Shown one piece after another: positions 1 to 11,396 of a stretch of 56,089 nucleotides of DNA. The DNA comes from Setomelanomma holmii (taxonomy: Eukaryota; Ascomycota; Dothideomycetes; Pleosporales; Phaeosphaeriaceae). The stretch is taken from NCBI GenBank assembly GCA_010015745.1, contig ML978316.1, positions 1-56,089 of the forward strand, given 5' to 3'. The translations under genes and the position numbers were made by a program. Position 1 is the first letter of the stretch, and each line of letters begins with the position of its first letter. A model generated the notes under the pieces. The model was not told the origin of the DNA. It searched no databases and worked only from the letters and a program-made list of their open reading frames with translations.

Positions 1-330
1 CAAGGAGTGTCAAGATAACTTAGTCTCCTTGTCTTAGCTGTAGTTGTGGCCTTCGACCAAACGTGAAAATCTGAGTGGCGCACGGGCCATTTTGAAAAGA
101 TTTCAGCTCACCAGGGAGCTGAAAGACAAAAGAGGCCAGCGCGCCTGCCACAACGCCTGCAGCGGAGGGAGAGTGCTAGGAAACAGGTTTAAGAAGGCAT
201 TTGAGTCGTGTTCTGATGAAAAATCGATGGATATCGATCTTTCATTGACCTGGAAAAGTTGATGTTTGAAGCTACGAACAGTACATATAGTTGGGGGCTG
301 TAAACAGCGCTAGTGTAGAGAAGGCAGTCT

Positions 331-351
331 CACCTCACCCAAGGTGAGGTG
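331..351. repeat. Perfect 9-bp inverted repeat with 3-nt loop
   Basis: CACCTCACC and GGTGAGGTG flank a CAA loop, giving a perfect 9-bp stem. It lies in non-coding sequence about 170 bp before the T30 run. It could be a palindromic protein-binding site or a small hairpin. No function can be assigned. Confidence 0.7.
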
Positions 352-515
352 CCACTGCGTGGTGAGGCAGGAGAGACTCCAAACCGTGACAAAATCTATC
401 AATACGTACAATCGAAAACCCTCTCTTGTCAGCATAGACTCTACATCCTCTCGTTGCGCAGTGTAAGGCATGTTGCCTACATAAATCCGAGCACTTGGCG
501 ACTGATCTCCTTCGG

Positions 516-520
<5 letters not shown>

Positions 521-550
<30 letters not shown>
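521..550. repeat. Homopolymer run of 30 T
   Basis: Thirty consecutive T on the + strand (A30 on the - strand) lie in a non-coding region of otherwise mixed composition. It is by far the longest homopolymer in the window. It may be a plain microsatellite or the poly(A) end of an old minus-strand retroposed copy. I recognised no element body or target-site duplication beside it. Confidence 0.9.
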
Positions 551-553
<3 letters not shown>

Positions 554-1898
554 CTTGCCTCGCCCGCTGGCTTCGATATCTGCCTTCCATCCCTTGAGAG
601 CCAGTTTGCAGAGCTCAGAGCTCTGTCAACAAGTATCGTGAAGATACTAGAGTGATGAAAGAGAAGGAAAGAGAGAGGTACAAAGGAGGCTCCAGTTTGC
701 TACCATTTTAGCGTCGAGTGCCAGGTCTCGGTCCTTGAAAGCCAACTTTATGGCCTTCCAGATTTCACTGAGCATCTGGTACAGGCAAGTACTACTCTGA
801 AATGAAAGTATGCGTAGAAATTGACGTGTATAGCAGCTACGACGGCAAGCGTTGTTGCTCCATCTTCGCTCTCACGTGTGCCCCACTCAATTGTCGCGGA
901 GAAGCCTCGACTCTGACCTACAGTATCACTCCACCACCTTATCCCTGCGACACAACACTCCCATCCAGTTGCGTCAAGTATGACTGTGCTTACATAATAT
1001 TTTCGACATCGGAACAAGTCGGCTTCGCAAGCGAATGCAGCGGACGTTGATCGTGCGATTTTTAGTCATCGCGCGTGCTCGTATTCCTGGACACCGCACA
1101 AATTTTGTAGTGCTTGTCTGAAAATTGTGGCTGGACATCTAGAACTGACTTCGGAAGATGCTATGGGAGCTTTCTATAATTGAAGAGGCGAGTGTAACCA
1201 GAATGCTATCGGTCCCAATTCAATGCATCGGCCTCATGAGGATGAAGATTCTCGGACCCTGCAACGAACGCAGATCATCAAGGACACAACTGCCAAAATC
1301 CGCCCAAATCCGCTCTCCAATGTTTCCACGGCAAGGTTGCCAGAGACAAGAGACGGCCTTCGCAGAATGCATTTCTACAATTACCTGACAAGGCTTAGTC
1401 TCCGAGCGAGACGTTCGCGAAAACCCACACCGTACCCTTGTCAACGTGCGGAAGTGGCGGAGAAATGCACCTTCCACACGTGCAACGTACGTAACGTAGC
1501 ATCTGCCCAGTACAATCGAGCACACGTCGCCTCGTACAACCACAACGTATGATCGCTCAGCAGATCTGGTGCCGTAGTCGGTAAAACATCAATGTGGGCT
1601 ACAAAAACATTACCGTGGAGATGTAGATATCTGCGGAACTTGTAGGAAGGAGGTACTGAGGGTGTAGTATATAGATTGCGATGTGGATCAGGACGTGGAT
1701 ATCATCGTCAGCGTTGAGAAGTGTAGGAAGATACCGATCAAGGCTCGCGGACGCAGTTTTATCATCGACCCAAAACGACAATTGATAAGAGCAGGATATT
1801 TCCAGCCTACTACGATATACCAAAGCAGACCTCTTTTTCTCAACTTGACTACGTCCAGGACCCAGGATCCAGCGACAATCAACCAACCCACCACCAAA

Positions 1899-3158
1899 AT
1901 GCCCTCCCTCACCCCCTCCCAAGCCGCCATAATCAAAGCCACCGTCCCTGTCCTCGCCGAGCACGGCAACACCATCACCACAAAATTCTACGCTGACATG
2001 CTCACTGCGCACCCCTCGCTCAAGAACATCTTCAACAACACACACCAAGCAACCGGGCACCAGCCGCGCGCCCTCGCCGGCGCCCTATATGCGTACGCCG
2101 CCAACATCGACGACCTGGGCGTCTTGAGCCCGGCGGTTGAGCTGATTTGCCACAAGCATGTGAGCTTGTATATTCGACCGGAGCATTATGATGTTGTTGG
2201 CGAGTATTTGATCAAGACGATGAAGGCTGTGCTAGGGGGTGTGGCGACGCCTGAGATACTGCAGGCGTGGGGCGCGGCGTATTGGCAGTTGGCGAATCTC
2301 ATGATTGGCAAGGAGGATGCGTTGTACAAGGAAGCTAAGGAGTGGGATGATTGGCGGGACTTCAAGATCGTCAAGAAAGAGAAGGAGGCGGAACAAATTA
2401 CGAGTTTTTATCTGAGTCCTGTGGACGAGGGCTTCATGTTACCGACTTATAAACTGGGAAATTATGTCAGTGTGCAGGTCTTTGTGGACGAGCTTGATGG
2501 GGGTGTGTGGCAGGCGAGACAGTATAGTCTGAGCGATGCACCAGGGAAGCCGTATCTGCGGATCAGTGTGAAGAAAGAGCCTGGCCTGGAAATCGGGGAG
2601 CCGAAACACTTGACGCACGCTGGATACATTTCGAATCTATTGCATGAAAAGAAAGAGGTCGGGGATGTAGTCTGCGTATCACATCCCTTTGGCGACTTCT
2701 TCTTCGACGAGCAAAACGACAATACGGACGCACCGGTCGTACTGATCTCAGCTGGTGTCGGTCTGACGTGTTTGACGAGCATACTCAACACGCTTTTTGA
2801 GAAAAAGAGCTCGAGACCAGTATCGTGGATCCATGGTGCGAGAGACTCCAGGACCAGGGCTTTCAAGAAAGACATCGATGCGCTAGCCGCAGCGAACGAG
2901 AATATGCATGCGGTGTACTTCAGCTCGAGTCCGCAGGAGAGCGAGCACGAGGGTCGGGACTACCATGTCAAAGGTCGTATTGATTTGGACAAGGTCGAAA
3001 GAGAGCTATTATTTGTCGACAATGTCAAGACGCAATACTTTGTCTGCGGACCAGCGCGTTTCATGCTCGACGTGGAGGAGAAGCTGAAGAGCTATGGCGT
3101 GCCTACCGATAGAGTGAAGATGGAGCTGTTCGGTACTGGAGGTGTGCCGCGGGTCTAA
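1899..3158 (+). CDS. fhb1: Flavohemoglobin (nitric oxide dioxygenase)
   Basis: A 419-residue single-exon protein that oxidises nitric oxide to nitrate using O2, NAD(P)H, FAD and haem, protecting the cell from nitrosative stress. The N-terminal globin domain (about residues 1-140) contains CHKHVSLYIRPEHY, with the proximal haem histidine. A ferredoxin-reductase FAD domain follows with RQYSLSD, then an NAD-binding domain with ISAGVGLT and the usual C-terminal ELFGTGG. Length and domain order match bacterial Hmp and yeast Yhb1. The frame is open upstream to about 1683, but the ATG at 1899 is the only in-frame ATG before the globin fold and sits after a CCACCAAA-type context. The gene converges with RSC9. 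All key motifs are intact. Confidence 0.95.
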   Translation: MPSLTPSQAAIIKATVPVLAEHGNTITTKFYADMLTAHPSLKNIFNNTHQATGHQPRALAGALYAYAANIDDLGVLSPAVELICHKHVSLYIRPEHYDVVGEYLIKTMKAVLGGVATPEILQAWGAAYWQLANLMIGKEDALYKEAKEWDDWRDFKIVKKEKEAEQITSFYLSPVDEGFMLPTYKLGNYVSVQVFVDELDGGVWQARQYSLSDAPGKPYLRISVKKEPGLEIGEPKHLTHAGYISNLLHEKKEVGDVVCVSHPFGDFFFDEQNDNTDAPVVLISAGVGLTCLTSILNTLFEKKSSRPVSWIHGARDSRTRAFKKDIDALAAANENMHAVYFSSSPQESEHEGRDYHVKGRIDLDKVERELLFVDNVKTQYFVCGPARFMLDVEEKLKSYGVPTDRVKMELFGTGGVPRV

Positions 3159-3629
3159 AACTAGCCATGCCATAATAGTTGTATTTCTTGTCGCCGTGGC
3201 GTTTGGGCGGATTTGGGTTATTTATGACTGCTTTACTTGCTGGATTGAATCTCTACAACCCTATTACCGCAGGTTCCCATCATCACATCGTTCAAACAGC
3301 ATTAGAGGCCTTCTTCCAATTGAGAAACGCTAGACGTGAATGAATCATGTAGCGAAGACCTCCAAGCTTGATGAATGAAGCACACCCGCCCCGAACAATT
3401 CGATACAGTGACCTCCGATGAGATGACTTCCTTGATTACCAAAAGCTCTGGAAAGTAAGCTACGACTAGCTAGAGGTATCTATATAACCCACAATCCACT
3501 CATCATCGTACATTTGCACTAAAACTCCCTTGCGAAAACCGTCACTCGGGTCACGTCAAACAAAACACTACCGAACGCCAGCCTCTACAGCTTTTGTTCT
3601 ACGCTAAAGCTGACAGGGTAAGCTGGCTC
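3159..3629. other. Convergent 3' spacer between flavohemoglobin and RSC9
   Basis: The 471 bases between two converging genes hold only short ORFs without family motifs. They presumably contain both 3' UTRs and terminators. No clear element was recognised. Confidence 0.5.
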
Positions 3630-6600
3630 CTAACCACCCCCTTCCGCAATCGCCTTGAGCAATCCACCCATATAATTCCTCAACGTCAAGTTATGACTCG
3701 CCACAAACGCCAACTGCTCCTTAACCGGTGCAAACACCCTGGGCACCCATCCCGCACTCTTCGCCTCCTGCTCTTCGCGCTCTCCGTTTTCGCGCGCTTG
3801 TTGGTGCGCCGCGTCGCTGAGACGAGGCTTCTTGCTGCCGACGCTGCGGCGGTGCTCGGGGCTGCTTTCGCTAAAGGTGCGTTTGTGCGTTGGGGATTGT
3901 GGATCCATTTCGGTGACGGAAGACGGTGATGGAAATTTGTTGAGTTGGCGGGCCAGATTGCGCAGGACGAGGACGGAGGATAGAGGAAGGCCGGCAGCGT
4001 CGTTCGCTTCGTCGGTCGCGGTGTTGTAGTAGCGGAAGTTGGGAGCTGGTTGGTGGGCTGGTTGTTGTGTCTCGCTTCGGCCTCGTTCACCGTTTCTGTC
4101 GCTATTGTAACGAGCGCCCATCCCTAAGCTACCTAGGCCAACAGGTTGACTGAAATGTGGTTGAAAGTTCTCGGACCGGACTTGTGCCGAGCTCGTTAGT
4201 GGCCTCGACTCTGAAGGCGTGCGGTTGTGCTTTGCGTGGATGGCTTGCTTTATACTGGTGTCTGGTAGATGGGTTTTGATGTGTTGACCAGCGACGAAAG
4301 CAGATTCGGTGCCGTCTGGCTGAAAGTGTGTGCAGCCACCCCAGTGGCAGTAATACTTTTGAGGTTTTGTTGCAGACACGGCGTCCCCATTTTCCATATC
4401 AATGTCTGGCTTTGGTTCGAGTAACCATTGACCAGTCTCCTGGTCACGAGGAATTTTGAGATGAGCGGCGACGATATGCTCCCACATCGCTCTTGCGCCA
4501 GATACAAACTCACCACACTCAATCTTTGCGGTTGAGTGCTTTGTGTCTGTCAAGCCATTGAGAAGCGAGGGTGGATGCCAGCAACATCGCATATACGCTC
4601 TCTTCGTGCTTGGGTCTACGGGCACTGACCGAGGTCGGATGCCACGAATAGTGTACTTTGGCTGACCGCCGACTGTCAGTACTTGCGCAGATGCACTACC
4701 AAATGTCGTAGAGACATTAGTGATGAAGTCCTTGGCAGGCATGAGCTGCTTGAATGTCGATGGGTTGCTGTTCACAGCTTCTGAAAAGGCAGCGTTGTAC
4801 GCCGACCAGAGTTGGATCTGCGTGATCTCGCCGGTGGGGTCTTCCTCGAAGCACGTCTTGAGCCACTGGGAACTTCGCTCTGGCTCTTCCAACGAGACAA
4901 GGTGCTCAATGATGGCCGAGGACAGCTTTGGTGCGCTCTCGGTCGGTTGTGATGACTTTGAGGGTTTTGATGCGCTTCGCCGTTCCTCGTAAGCGATCGC
5001 GCCATACTGAAGCATGCGGACGAGCTGGTTGACTACGGTCTCGATGTCGACCTCGTGGGCTAGCGTCTCCACGTTGTCCGGAAACCCAGTGAAGAGGTAC
5101 AGGAAGTCAAGGCAGGCTATGCGGAGATCTTCGTCCTCAACAAGGAGCCAGTCGCATATTGACCGCAGCGTTTTCACCGGCACATCTGTAAGCTTGTTTG
5201 TGGCTTCCAAGTTCATTGCTATCCGCGCGAGTGCGCGCAAGGAAGTGATGATGCGACCACGGTCATCAGAGTCAACCTGCGCAAGAAGTGCTTGGTACAG
5301 CGAATCTTGGGGGCTTAACGTCCAGTACTTGGTCAGCTGCTCAGCAATCTCCAGCGCATATTGCTGTATCTCAACACAGGTCGGATGTTTTGGTAGGGTC
5401 AAACAGATGACAATCAGATCCCGTATGGACGGAATCATTGCAGCGAAGAGTGCATTCTCCTTCAGCATGACCATATTGCGAATGATCAAGGCCGCTTCGT
5501 TGACCATGTTGAGTGCCTTTGCGGTTTCTTCTGGCACCAACTCGTCGTGTACATTGAGTGTCTGGAGCGACTGTATCCGCTTCATCAAGTCTTTGGTCCC
5601 AGAAAGACCATTGAGGACGTGCGGCTGCCTGAGCTCGACCTCTTGATATGAAATCTCCCACGCGACATCGTAGAATAGGGAGCCGACATCGATGACTTTG
5701 GCAATCAGGGCCTCGGCGAGGCCAGGGAACTGATCGAAGCGGTATTTGTCGCCTCGTTCGTGGGATATCTTGACCAGATGATGTAGCGCATACGCTTCCT
5801 CCTCCGGCTCCTTGGACCGCAATGCGTGCAGGGCGCGAATGTAGATATTTGGTCCTGGGAAGCCTGTGCCTGGCAGCATCATGCCCTTGGGTGGTATCGG
5901 CCGGTTGCGCTTGTTGAGGATGTACTTTCGACGCGACTGGATGTAATTGTCGAGCTGGTTCGATGGGGTCACCACAGCCTTCATCGTGGCCGGCAGGGCG
6001 GTGCGCGGCTCGTAGTTGGCGATAGTCATGGCAGCGGCGCTGGTACCGTAGCCGTTGACCTGGGGCGAGCTGTGGGCGCCTGTCGATTGGCGCGTCTGGC
6101 GGGTGGAGACTTCAGGCTGGAAGAGCACGCGCTGTGGAGGCGCATGGCGGAGCGCTACTCATTCATGTTAGCACGGTGAAGTGAAGTCCCAATTTACGTA
6201 GGACAGCATACATCTTGTTGACCGACCGACGCTGCCTGGCTCGTCAATCTCCATCCTGTCGTCCTTGGGCGTCCTCTTGACGTCTCCGTCCTCTTCGTCT
6301 TCCTCTGACTCGTCCTCGCCGTTGCGTAAACGCTCAGTTTCGCGATTGCTGGGAAAGAAGTTCTCGACGGTGCGATTTAGCAGGTCTCCACCCTTTGCGG
6401 ACACGTCTTCAAGTATCTCTTTGGGTGGCGGCTCGCGATTGTGGACGGTCGATATCTCGTAGGCTCTAAGCAAGGGTCAACTTTTATGCGACGCCAGTGG
6501 ATTTTGAGCAGGACGTACGCCAGATTTCTGTAGTAGGTCGATTTTATGAGAAACGCCTGCGTGGTGAGACTTGGGCCGTTAGGCAAGAATTCACTGGCGA

Positions 6601-6890
6601 TTCTCCTCCACGCGAGCTTGTTTCCCTTGGTGTCAGAGACCTTGTCGTATCCACCCTCTTCATTCACCCGCTTCCACAGGCGCAATAGGTCGATATGGTG
6701 GCTGCCGACCTTAGGCTCGCGGTCCAGAATGGTACTGCAGATGACATCAGTATGCGCCCGCAGCCGTGCAGCAAACAAAACAACAGCAAACGCACCCGCG
6801 CTTCTCGTGATATTTCTCTAGCGTGTCGAGGAACTCCTCGTATTCTGGGGCGTGGTCGGGAGATGATTCTTTCGCTTTGCTCGGAGCCAT
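3630..6890 (-). CDS. RSC9: RSC chromatin-remodelling complex subunit Rsc9 (ARID protein)
   Basis: CDS complement(3630..6154, 6212..6465, 6519..6734, 6796..6890), 1029 residues, with three GT-AG introns of 53-61 nt whose phases join exactly. Rsc9 is a DNA-binding subunit of the nuclear SWI/SNF-type RSC remodeller, related to animal ARID2. An ARID domain spans exons 1-3 (about residues 15-115), including LDREPKVGSHHIDLLRLWKR and NEEGGYDKVSDTKGNKLAWR. A helical, armadillo-like middle follows, then an RFX-like stretch around residues 610-700 and a C2H2-type finger at about 791-817 (C-x4-C, H-x3-H). The tail is acidic/basic and low complexity with KKPR, a likely nuclear signal. The exon 1 ATG at 6890 is supported by the ARID start (YEEFLDTLEKYHEKRG) running across the first splice. 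Divergent from the Rec114-like gene. Confidence 0.9.
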
Positions 6891-7260
6891 GGTGCATTGG
6901 TCGCATTCACCTGGGAGTCGTCAGAGGTGTGTCGCGAGACATGCACAAAGCAGGCGGTGTGCCTGGCGCAATGGCAGTTGGCTAGCTTCGTTGAATGCGC
7001 GGCGCGCGTCGGTCGCGATGATGGATGAACACCAGAATGCACAGCTCCTGGCTTCGCGCCGCCTTTGCAGGCCCGTGCGCAGACACGTCACGTGCAGCTT
7101 GGTCGCGACTTCCGTCTCAAGCAGGACGCGACGCCCACTCCTCCACTCCTCTCTCACCCATCGAAAACAATTCTAGCTCGCGAGAGCGTGTCTCGCCGGC
7201 CTAAGCACAGGCTGAAAGCTTTTGATCATACACTAACGCTACAGCGACTCACTAACCAGC
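6891..7260. promoter_or_regulatory. Shared divergent promoter region, RSC9 / Rec114-like gene
   Basis: Only 370 bases separate the two start codons, so the 5' UTRs and promoters of the minus-strand RSC9 gene and the plus-strand meiotic gene must overlap or abut. No specific factor site was recognised. Short ORFs here lack family motifs. Confidence 0.55.
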
Positions 7261-8968
7261 ATGCTCTCACTTCCTCTTGCAAAGTTGTCGACCGCTCAAG
7301 ACGCAGCACCGGGCGAAACCAAGTTCAGCTGGAGCCACGACACTCAGAATCTTGTCGTTGTCATTGACACCTTTGGGGCGCGCGGTCCGCCTTCGCAGCT
7401 CCTCAAGGTAGTCCAAGGCACACATGTTCGAGTAAGAGCTTCAGCGGAAATGATCTCTCGTTGCCTCCTATCCTGTCATTCTCAAGAGAGCAAAGGGTTG
7501 ACTTCTGACTTGCTTCATACAGCATTTGATTGAAATCGAACGACTCGTGAGAGAGAGTAGTGACTTGATCAGGACGATGCAGGAGCATGGCGTCGAGCTC
7601 AAGAATGAGCAACTGCCCATCTCAGCCCTGGTCCGCTGTCCACTTCTAGCAGTTCGCTGGCAGCTGTCTAACAAAAAGGTTCGATACTATCTGCTGATTT
7701 TCTATGCAGCCAGCTAATGGCCGATTCAGGTGCGACGAGCTCAGCTCAAGTTCAGCAATAGCACAGACTACGATCTTGTCTACAATCACCTTCACCAGCT
7801 TGGCCTACGAATGAGTGCCACTGGAGATAATCAATCGCGAACATCAACTCCGACTTCAACAAAATCATCAGCGTCTCCCACCTCCTCAGCTGCCACACGA
7901 GCAGGGCCATCATGCCCCCCTTCCAGGCTGACCGAGATCTCCAATAGACCCTTCACTGCTGTGACTGCACCAACGTCCGTCGAATCTCAGCCGCAGAAGG
8001 CTGCTCACGCTCGTCCCATGTCTGCCTACGCAGGTCATGGTCAGAGTGAGATGTCACGCAGCACACATGCATCATTCGATGATCCTCTGCGACCACCAGT
8101 ATATTTTGCGAGGCCTGATTCAGCCACGTCAGCGGTTCTTGATCTACCCTCAGCTAGTGCGTCCTATCAGCAGCAAGAGCGACCTTTGCAAAGCACCGAA
8201 TCGACGTTGTACACCTCTAGTGATCGCCCAGAAACAGCTATGCTCTACAACCGCCCAGATACTGCTGAGGCAGCACTTCCACCGCGACGTGAGCTACCCT
8301 TTCCGCGGTCGTCACTGCCTCGCTCATCAGGAAGTGACAGTCCCCGTCCATCCAGCCGGCCGAACACCAGCATGATGGGGCCTCCTCCTCTCCCAGCGCG
8401 CGTTGCGAGTCTACGTCCACCTTCTGGTCGGGCGAGCAACCAGGAGTCGGAGCTACCGCCGCTGCCTAAGCCAACATTCTTAGCTACCACTCATCAACAG
8501 CCCTCTTGGATGCAGCAGCCACCTCGGACGCCGAACCAGGATGAGACTACGCCTCCCAGTGCTCAGCCATTCGTCCACGAGGATCAAGAGAACTGTCTAG
8601 CCAGTAGTTCGAGCAACTTCTCGCCATTGTCCTACAAGAGAGCCTCAACAGCCAATCTTCCCTCCACGCGCCCGCTAAGCAGTATCAGCAATGCAGGTCA
8701 GAATCGACGGCATTCCACTTCCCAGAGCCCGCATTCTACACCCCCCACATCAGATGCCTCACGTAATGCTCGTGCTGGCAAGGAAATGGCTATACCTCTG
8801 GAATTTGGTACCGACGACGGTCTTGCTGCTTATGCTATGCAATCTGCAGACGGACGACGAGCTGCTCTGAATGAATTTATTTTCCACAGCCTGGAGAATG
8901 ATAACTTCATCACACTCCTCGAGGACATGGAGACATGCTGGGCTCGCATCGGTCCTGATACAAGGTGA
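7261..8968 (+). CDS. Rec114/Rec7-like meiotic recombination protein
   Basis: CDS join(7261..7431, 7523..7678, 7730..8968), 521 residues. Both introns (91 and 51 nt) are GT-AG and in phase 0. The N-terminus is a compact beta-rich domain with FSWSHDTQNLVVVIDTF and WQLSNKKVRRAQLKF, consistent with the PH-like fold of Rec114. The middle (about residues 130-450) is disordered and rich in Ser, Pro and Thr. The C-terminal 40 residues form a predicted helix (FIFHSLENDNFITLLEDMET) resembling the Rec114 segment that binds Mei4. Known Rec114/Rec7 proteins act in the nucleus with Mei4 and Mer2 to activate Spo11 breaks at meiosis. The family diverges fast, so the assignment rests on the two ends and the architecture. 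It could be another low-complexity nuclear protein. Confidence 0.6.
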
Positions 8969-9146
8969 TTCATCAAGGAAAGATTCAAGGGTATGTATGC
9001 AGATATGTTGAGACGATGTGAAGGAGAGAATCTGAGGCTGTGCTATGGGACATCGCTACTCGGCAGTCGCAGATAGAGATTCCTCAGGGGCACATACTTG
9101 GGGTCGAGTAACCACAAGAGTACATTCGTCCACTGAGCGGTGCTAT

Positions 9147-10886
9147 CTAATGCTTAGGTCCGTTCTCGCCAACAATGTAACCCCTCGCGATTCCACTCCT
9201 TCCCTCTTCCATTTTCGCTGCCCGTTCGTTGGTGCTGCCCTCTTCATCCACCCCGTAATCGGTTCCCAAGCCCTGCCATGTACGCCTTGAGCGTAGATAC
9301 TCGGCACCGGGCGATGCAACACCGCTTACGGCTGCTATGCCGCCGTTTGCGCGCTTCGTCAATGCCGTACTTGACGGTGCGGGCTGGCCATTCTGGCCCT
9401 TCTGAATTTGCGACGCCTCCTTTGGTGCAGCAGTGCGCATCGGCCTCGAATGCGACACATACCGTCCAGTTCTAAGATCAAACTCTGGCGGCGCAGATTC
9501 TTCTTCTGAATCATATTCGCCCTCCACCTTTCCGCTCTTTTCCTCCCCGCCTTCCTCCACGTTCTTAACTTCCCCACCAGCACCTTCTCCCCACCCAGCA
9601 TCCTTCTCCCTCAAAACACTCTCAAAATCCGCCTCCCACGCCCCCGTCCACACCCTCTCCCCATCCCCCTGCAACGCCACCCCAAGTTCCCACGGCGTAA
9701 TCATCGGCCTCCAAAACTCCTTGCTCTCAATCAAACTGCTCTCCCAACACCCAATCACAACCCAGCCGCCGACCTCGCTGAAATTCGCGACTTTGGCCGC
9801 GTTGACTTTGCCCACCACGAAGGTGTAGTGTTTCTTCCCGGCGTGCGTGATGAGCGATTGCACGTGTGAGAGGATGTGCATGTAGTTTTTCACGGAAAGG
9901 GTGTTGATTAGGATGCCGAAGATGGGCGTTGTGGATAGAGAGGTTAGAAGGGCGTAGCGCCGACGGAGGGCCATGGAGGTTGTGCGGTCGGCGGAGGTGG
10001 CGCTGGGATCAGGAGTGTCGGTGGAATAGATGTGTATTGAAGAGACGCGCGAGGAGAGCGTGAGGAGGAGCGAGGTTGGTGGGGCGGAGATGTGGAAGAG
10101 TGCATAGTCGTGGAGATATTCTGGGGAGTCGGTGGTTCGTGGTGGGATTGTGCGATTTGGTAGTGGCGAAGATGGGTCATGTACGATTGATGTGGCGTGG
10201 ATGTTTGTGTATCCGACTCGTTCGACGCGGGCGTGGAGAGGAAGGATGTGGTGCGAGTAGGGTATATCTGCCATGAGGATGACTTTGGTGTCTTTTTCGG
10301 GATATGTTTCCTTGAAGGTCGACACGATGGGATCGAGATCGAGTGGGCGCTCGGTAAAGACGTATATGACTGGCAATCGTGAGGGAGGCGATAGACATGA
10401 CCGACCATAATGTACCACGACATCTGCATCGACATGCTCTGCCGCGACTTCATCGACACAGCATGCGCCATACGACGTATCGCCCAGTATAAACAGCTTC
10501 TCCTCTGAGTCCTTTTCTTCATCAATCACGACGCCCTCCAGCCTCGCTCTTATATCCTCATCCATCACCGATTCCCTACCAGTCCTCTCCTCATTCTTCT
10601 CTAGCACCCCATCTTGTGCCTTCCTCGCCTCCCGCAATCCCCTCGTAAGCCGCTCATACACCCTCGGCGCATCCACCAACATCTGATCCGGAAACTGCAG
10701 CGCAATCCTCTTCCATCGTCCCTCTCTTATCTCCCTGACCGTGCGCTCGATCTCATACGTGAGCCCGACTTGTTCGTCTGACAGCTGTGGGATGCTTGAG
10801 GTGTCTACGGCCGGCGTGGGGTCTTCGAAGATGTGTGTGTCGGGCGTGGAAAGGACGGGCGCGGTTTCGAGGGCTTGGAACGCCAT
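9147..10886 (-). CDS. DPH2: Diphthamide biosynthesis protein Dph2
   Basis: A single-exon, 579-residue protein. Dph2 pairs with Dph1 as a radical-SAM-like [4Fe-4S] enzyme that starts diphthamide synthesis on the eEF2 histidine by adding the 3-amino-3-carboxypropyl group from S-adenosylmethionine; it acts in the cytosol. Family motifs include RIALQFPDQMLVDAPRVYERL near the N-terminus, LGDTSYGACCVDEVAAEHVDAD with the cluster-region cysteines, VVHYGRSCL, and later VIGCWESSLIESKEFWRPM. The acidic C-terminal third is less conserved and ends near RRTWQGLG, as in fungal homologues. The ATG at 10886 gives a normal fungal N-terminus. Downstream of and parallel to the lysophospholipase gene; no functional link is implied. 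Confidence 0.92.
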   Translation of the reverse strand: MAFQALETAPVLSTPDTHIFEDPTPAVDTSSIPQLSDEQVGLTYEIERTVREIREGRWKRIALQFPDQMLVDAPRVYERLTRGLREARKAQDGVLEKNEERTGRESVMDEDIRARLEGVVIDEEKDSEEKLFILGDTSYGACCVDEVAAEHVDADVVVHYGRSCLSPPSRLPVIYVFTERPLDLDPIVSTFKETYPEKDTKVILMADIPYSHHILPLHARVERVGYTNIHATSIVHDPSSPLPNRTIPPRTTDSPEYLHDYALFHISAPPTSLLLTLSSRVSSIHIYSTDTPDPSATSADRTTSMALRRRYALLTSLSTTPIFGILINTLSVKNYMHILSHVQSLITHAGKKHYTFVVGKVNAAKVANFSEVGGWVVIGCWESSLIESKEFWRPMITPWELGVALQGDGERVWTGAWEADFESVLREKDAGWGEGAGGEVKNVEEGGEEKSGKVEGEYDSEEESAPPEFDLRTGRYVSHSRPMRTAAPKEASQIQKGQNGQPAPSSTALTKRANGGIAAVSGVASPGAEYLRSRRTWQGLGTDYGVDEEGSTNERAAKMEEGRSGIARGYIVGENGPKH

Positions 10887-11396
10887 GCTGTGTGTGTTTA
10901 TGTGGATTGTGAATGTGGTGGTGCGAGCTAAGGTGGGGTTCTAAACTTTTTCTGAGGCACATGGCGGGGCGCGGGAAGGGATGCAGGGACGCGAGAGAGC
11001 CGCAGGCAAGGTTGGTAAGCGAGGAACGGTCACACATGACAGGTAGATGTATATTGCACAAGTCGATAGATGCTCGGGCAATGATTTCGAAGATGAGGTG
11101 AGCAGTTGGGAGAAAAGCCGGCTGCGCACATTGCGTGGACGTAACGTGCTCCTGATGATACATGAGCCTGTAGGGCTTCATTATATCGAATACAATTCAT
11201 TCGACACTTAAATGTTCAGCTTACATCCTCCTCGCTCAAAGCCTGGCTGCAGCATTCAACACCTCACATACTTTCCTATCTAGGCAACTTGAGGATAAAC
11301 TTAGAGTTTCCATTCATACAACTACACAAAGCAGAATGGAGGGTATCATTGTACCCAACGCCCCTATGCAAGATTAACGCAAGATGAAGAAACGAA
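10887..11396. other. Spacer between lysophospholipase 3' end and DPH2 start
   Basis: About 510 bases with the DPH2 promoter at the left and the 3' end of the lysophospholipase gene at the right. Small ORFs here are unsupported. No distinct element was recognised. Confidence 0.5.

Larger units (their letters stand above)
1..1898. other. Intergenic region upstream of flavohemoglobin gene
   Basis: No open frame here has recognisable family motifs, and the short ORFs overlap on both strands without a coherent pattern. The stretch holds a perfect hairpin (331-351) and a 30-base T run (521-550), listed separately. The flavohemoglobin frame stays open upstream to about 1683 but has no in-frame ATG there, so roughly the last 200 bases are probably its 5' leader. 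Nothing else is supportable. Confidence 0.5.

Noticed and set aside
1683..1898. N-terminal extension of flavohemoglobin
   Set aside because: No in-frame ATG before 1899 and no targeting or conserved sequence; treated as 5' leader.
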